Assembly: GCA_022601215.1 (NCBI GenBank)
Contig: JAHZIZ010000008.1
Coordinates: 1 to 8,010 of the forward strand
Direction of reading: 5' to 3'
Length of the DNA stretch: 8,010 nt
Source of the DNA: Bacteroidota bacterium
GTDB lineage: Bacteria; Bacteroidota; Bacteroidia; Flavobacteriales; Flavobacteriaceae
A program made the position numbers and the translations under genes. The notes beneath the pieces are model-generated. The model saw only the letters and a program-made list of their open reading frames with translations, was not told where the DNA came from and ran no database searches. Positions 6,889 through 8,010 of this stretch are shown here, in pieces (positions within the stretch are counted from its first letter, which is position 1; each line of letters starts with the position of its first letter).

Positions 6889-7644
6889 ATGATTACAAAA
6901 AGAATCATTCCATGTTTGGATATAAAAAATGGTAGAACTGTTAAAGGGACTAATTTTGTGAACCTCAGAGATGCGGGTGATCCAGTTGCTTTGGCCAAAT
7001 TATATTCCGAAACAGGGGCCGATGAATTGGTGTTTCTGGACATCTCAGCGACAGAAGAACGAAGAAAAACTTTGGCAAATTTAGTGCTAGCAGTAGCGGA
7101 GCAAATCAACATACCTTTTACTGTCGGTGGAGGTATTGCGTCTATAGATGATGTTAGATTGCTTTTAAGAAATGGAGCTGACAAAGTTTCGATTAATTCT
7201 GCCGCTGTAAAACGTCCAGAATTAATAAACGAACTGGCAGCTACTTTTGGTTCCCAATGTGTGGTTGTTGCTATAGATGCAAAACAAATTGATAAATCAT
7301 GGATTGTTCACTTGGTTGGCGGTAAAGAACCAACATCGATAGATCTGTTTACATGGGCAAAGGAAGTGGAGCAAAGAGGAGCAGGAGAAATTCTATTCAC
7401 TTCCATGGATCACGACGGGACTAAAAGTGGTTTTGCCAATGAGGCGTTGGCTCAACTTTCTAGCATGGTTAATATCCCTATTATCGCTTCAGGAGGGGCG
7501 GGTTTATCTCATCATTTCACAGATGCCTTTATTGAAGGAAACGCAGATGCCGCTCTAGCAGCCAGTGTCTTTCATTTTAAGGAAATAGACATAATAACCC
7601 TAAAAAACGAATTAATATCTCAAGGAATTTCAGTAAGAATATAA
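6889..7644 (+). CDS. hisF: Imidazole glycerol phosphate synthase, cyclase subunit
   Basis: HisF is a (beta/alpha)8-barrel that uses ammonia from HisH to convert PRFAR to imidazole glycerol phosphate and AICAR. D11 in [15 protein letters not shown] and D130 in VVAIDAKQ are the catalytic acids, and K19 lies beside the active site. TVGGGI (78-83) and IASGGAG (199-205) are the phosphate-binding loops, and [12 protein letters not shown] (171-182) is the characteristic late-barrel motif. The length of 251 residues is normal. It follows the tRNA-binding-domain gene by 6 nt and precedes hisIE by 12 nt. It is separated from hisH by hisA and the small gene. Confidence 0.97.
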   Translation: MITKRIIPCLDIKNGRTVKGTNFVNLRDAGDPVALAKLYSETGADELVFLDISATEERRKTLANLVLAVAEQINIPFTVGGGIASIDDVRLLLRNGADKVSINSAAVKRPELINELAATFGSQCVVVAIDAKQIDKSWIVHLVGGKEPTSIDLFTWAKEVEQRGAGEILFTSMDHDGTKSGFANEALAQLSSMVNIPIIASGGAGLSHHFTDAFIEGNADAALAASVFHFKEIDIITLKNELISQGISVRI

Positions 7645-7656
7645 CAAACCAAACAT

Positions 7657-8010
7657 ATGGAAATAGATTATAATAAATATCCAGATCATTTAGTACCTGC
7701 CGTCGTACAGGACGCAATTACTAAGAACGTGCTCATGCTAGGCTTTATGAATGAAGAAGCTTTTCAGATAACACAAGAAACACAGAAAGTTACTTTTTTT
7801 AGCCGGAGTAAAAATCGTCTTTGGACCAAAGGAGAAGAGTCTGGTAACTTTATGGAACTGGTTTCCATGGAGGTAGACTGTGATAATGATGCGTTACTAA
7901 TACAAGCTAATCCAACTGGACCAGTATGTCACAAAGGGACAGATACCTGTTGGAACGCACGCAATCGTCCTAATTTTGGTTTTTTGTCCCATTTGGAGGA
8001 CGTGATTGAG
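7657..8010 (+). CDS. hisI: Phosphoribosyl-AMP cyclohydrolase / phosphoribosyl-ATP pyrophosphatase (cut by window edge)
   Basis: The frame opens at ATG 7657 and stays open for 118 codons to the right edge, so the 3' part is missing. Residues 1 to about 105 are the PRA-cyclohydrolase (HisI) domain: VLMLGFMNEEA (25-35), FFSRSKNRLWTKGEESGN (47-64), the metal-binding VDCDNDALL with D74, D76 and D78, and the zinc cysteines C75, C91 and C98 in CHKGTDTCW. The visible end, FGFLSHLEDVIE, matches the beginning of a HisE pyrophosphatase domain, so the full gene is most likely the fused hisIE. It would hydrolyse phosphoribosyl-ATP and open the adenine ring, steps two and three of the pathway. It starts 12 nt after hisF. 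Confidence 0.95.
   Translation, partial: MEIDYNKYPDHLVPAVVQDAITKNVLMLGFMNEEAFQITQETQKVTFFSRSKNRLWTKGEESGNFMELVSMEVDCDNDALLIQANPTGPVCHKGTDTCWNARNRPNFGFLSHLEDVIE

Noticed and set aside
6951..6958. TAATTTTG inside hisF, matching TAnnTTTG
   Set aside because: A match to this loose consensus is expected by chance in AT-rich coding DNA. It lies inside the gene, with nothing downstream that needs a separate promoter except hisIE.
914..8010. A previously undescribed defence, mobile or other accessory system
   Set aside because: All large plus-strand genes are intact housekeeping histidine enzymes. No repeats, transposase, toxin-antitoxin or defence motifs were seen.

Overview
The window looks like chromosomal DNA from a low-GC member of the Bacteroidota, most likely the Flavobacteriia. 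This rests on several points: no clear Shine-Dalgarno sequences before the genes, two promoter-like TAnnTTTG boxes (the Bacteroidota -7 consensus), two-domain HisB and HisIE proteins, and a divergent OmpA-like envelope protein of a type I associate with flavobacteria. No mobile element, CRISPR array, rRNA or tRNA was seen.

Layout. Positions 1-622, minus strand: the 5' part (207 codons) of a membrane-anchored OmpA-like envelope protein that runs off the left edge. Positions 623-769: a divergent intergenic region with a TAnnTTTG box facing each way. Positions 770-889: a histidine attenuator, made of an 18-residue leader peptide with four consecutive His codons, an antiterminator that can be traced base by base, and a 10-bp rho-independent terminator. 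Positions 914-8010, plus strand: a compact histidine operon in the order hisG, hisD, hisC, hisB, hisH, hisA, a CsaA-type tRNA-binding-domain gene, hisF, hisIE. The last gene is cut by the right edge.

The genes together encode the whole route from PRPP and ATP to histidine. HisG makes phosphoribosyl-ATP. HisIE hydrolyses it and opens the ring. HisA isomerises the product, and HisH with HisF forms IGP and releases AICAR. HisB dehydrates IGP and, after the HisC transamination, dephosphorylates histidinol phosphate. HisD oxidises histidinol to histidine. Most junctions overlap by 1, 4 or 8 nt, so the genes are probably co-transcribed and translationally coupled.

The observations most worth attention are three. 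First, the classical ribosome-stalling attenuator, whose leader starts only a few bases after the predicted transcription start. Second, a tRNA-binding-domain gene embedded with tight overlap inside an operon that is itself controlled by tRNA-His charging. Third, a HisB phosphatase domain lacking the zinc-binding cysteines of the E. coli enzyme. The rest is a conventional biosynthetic operon.
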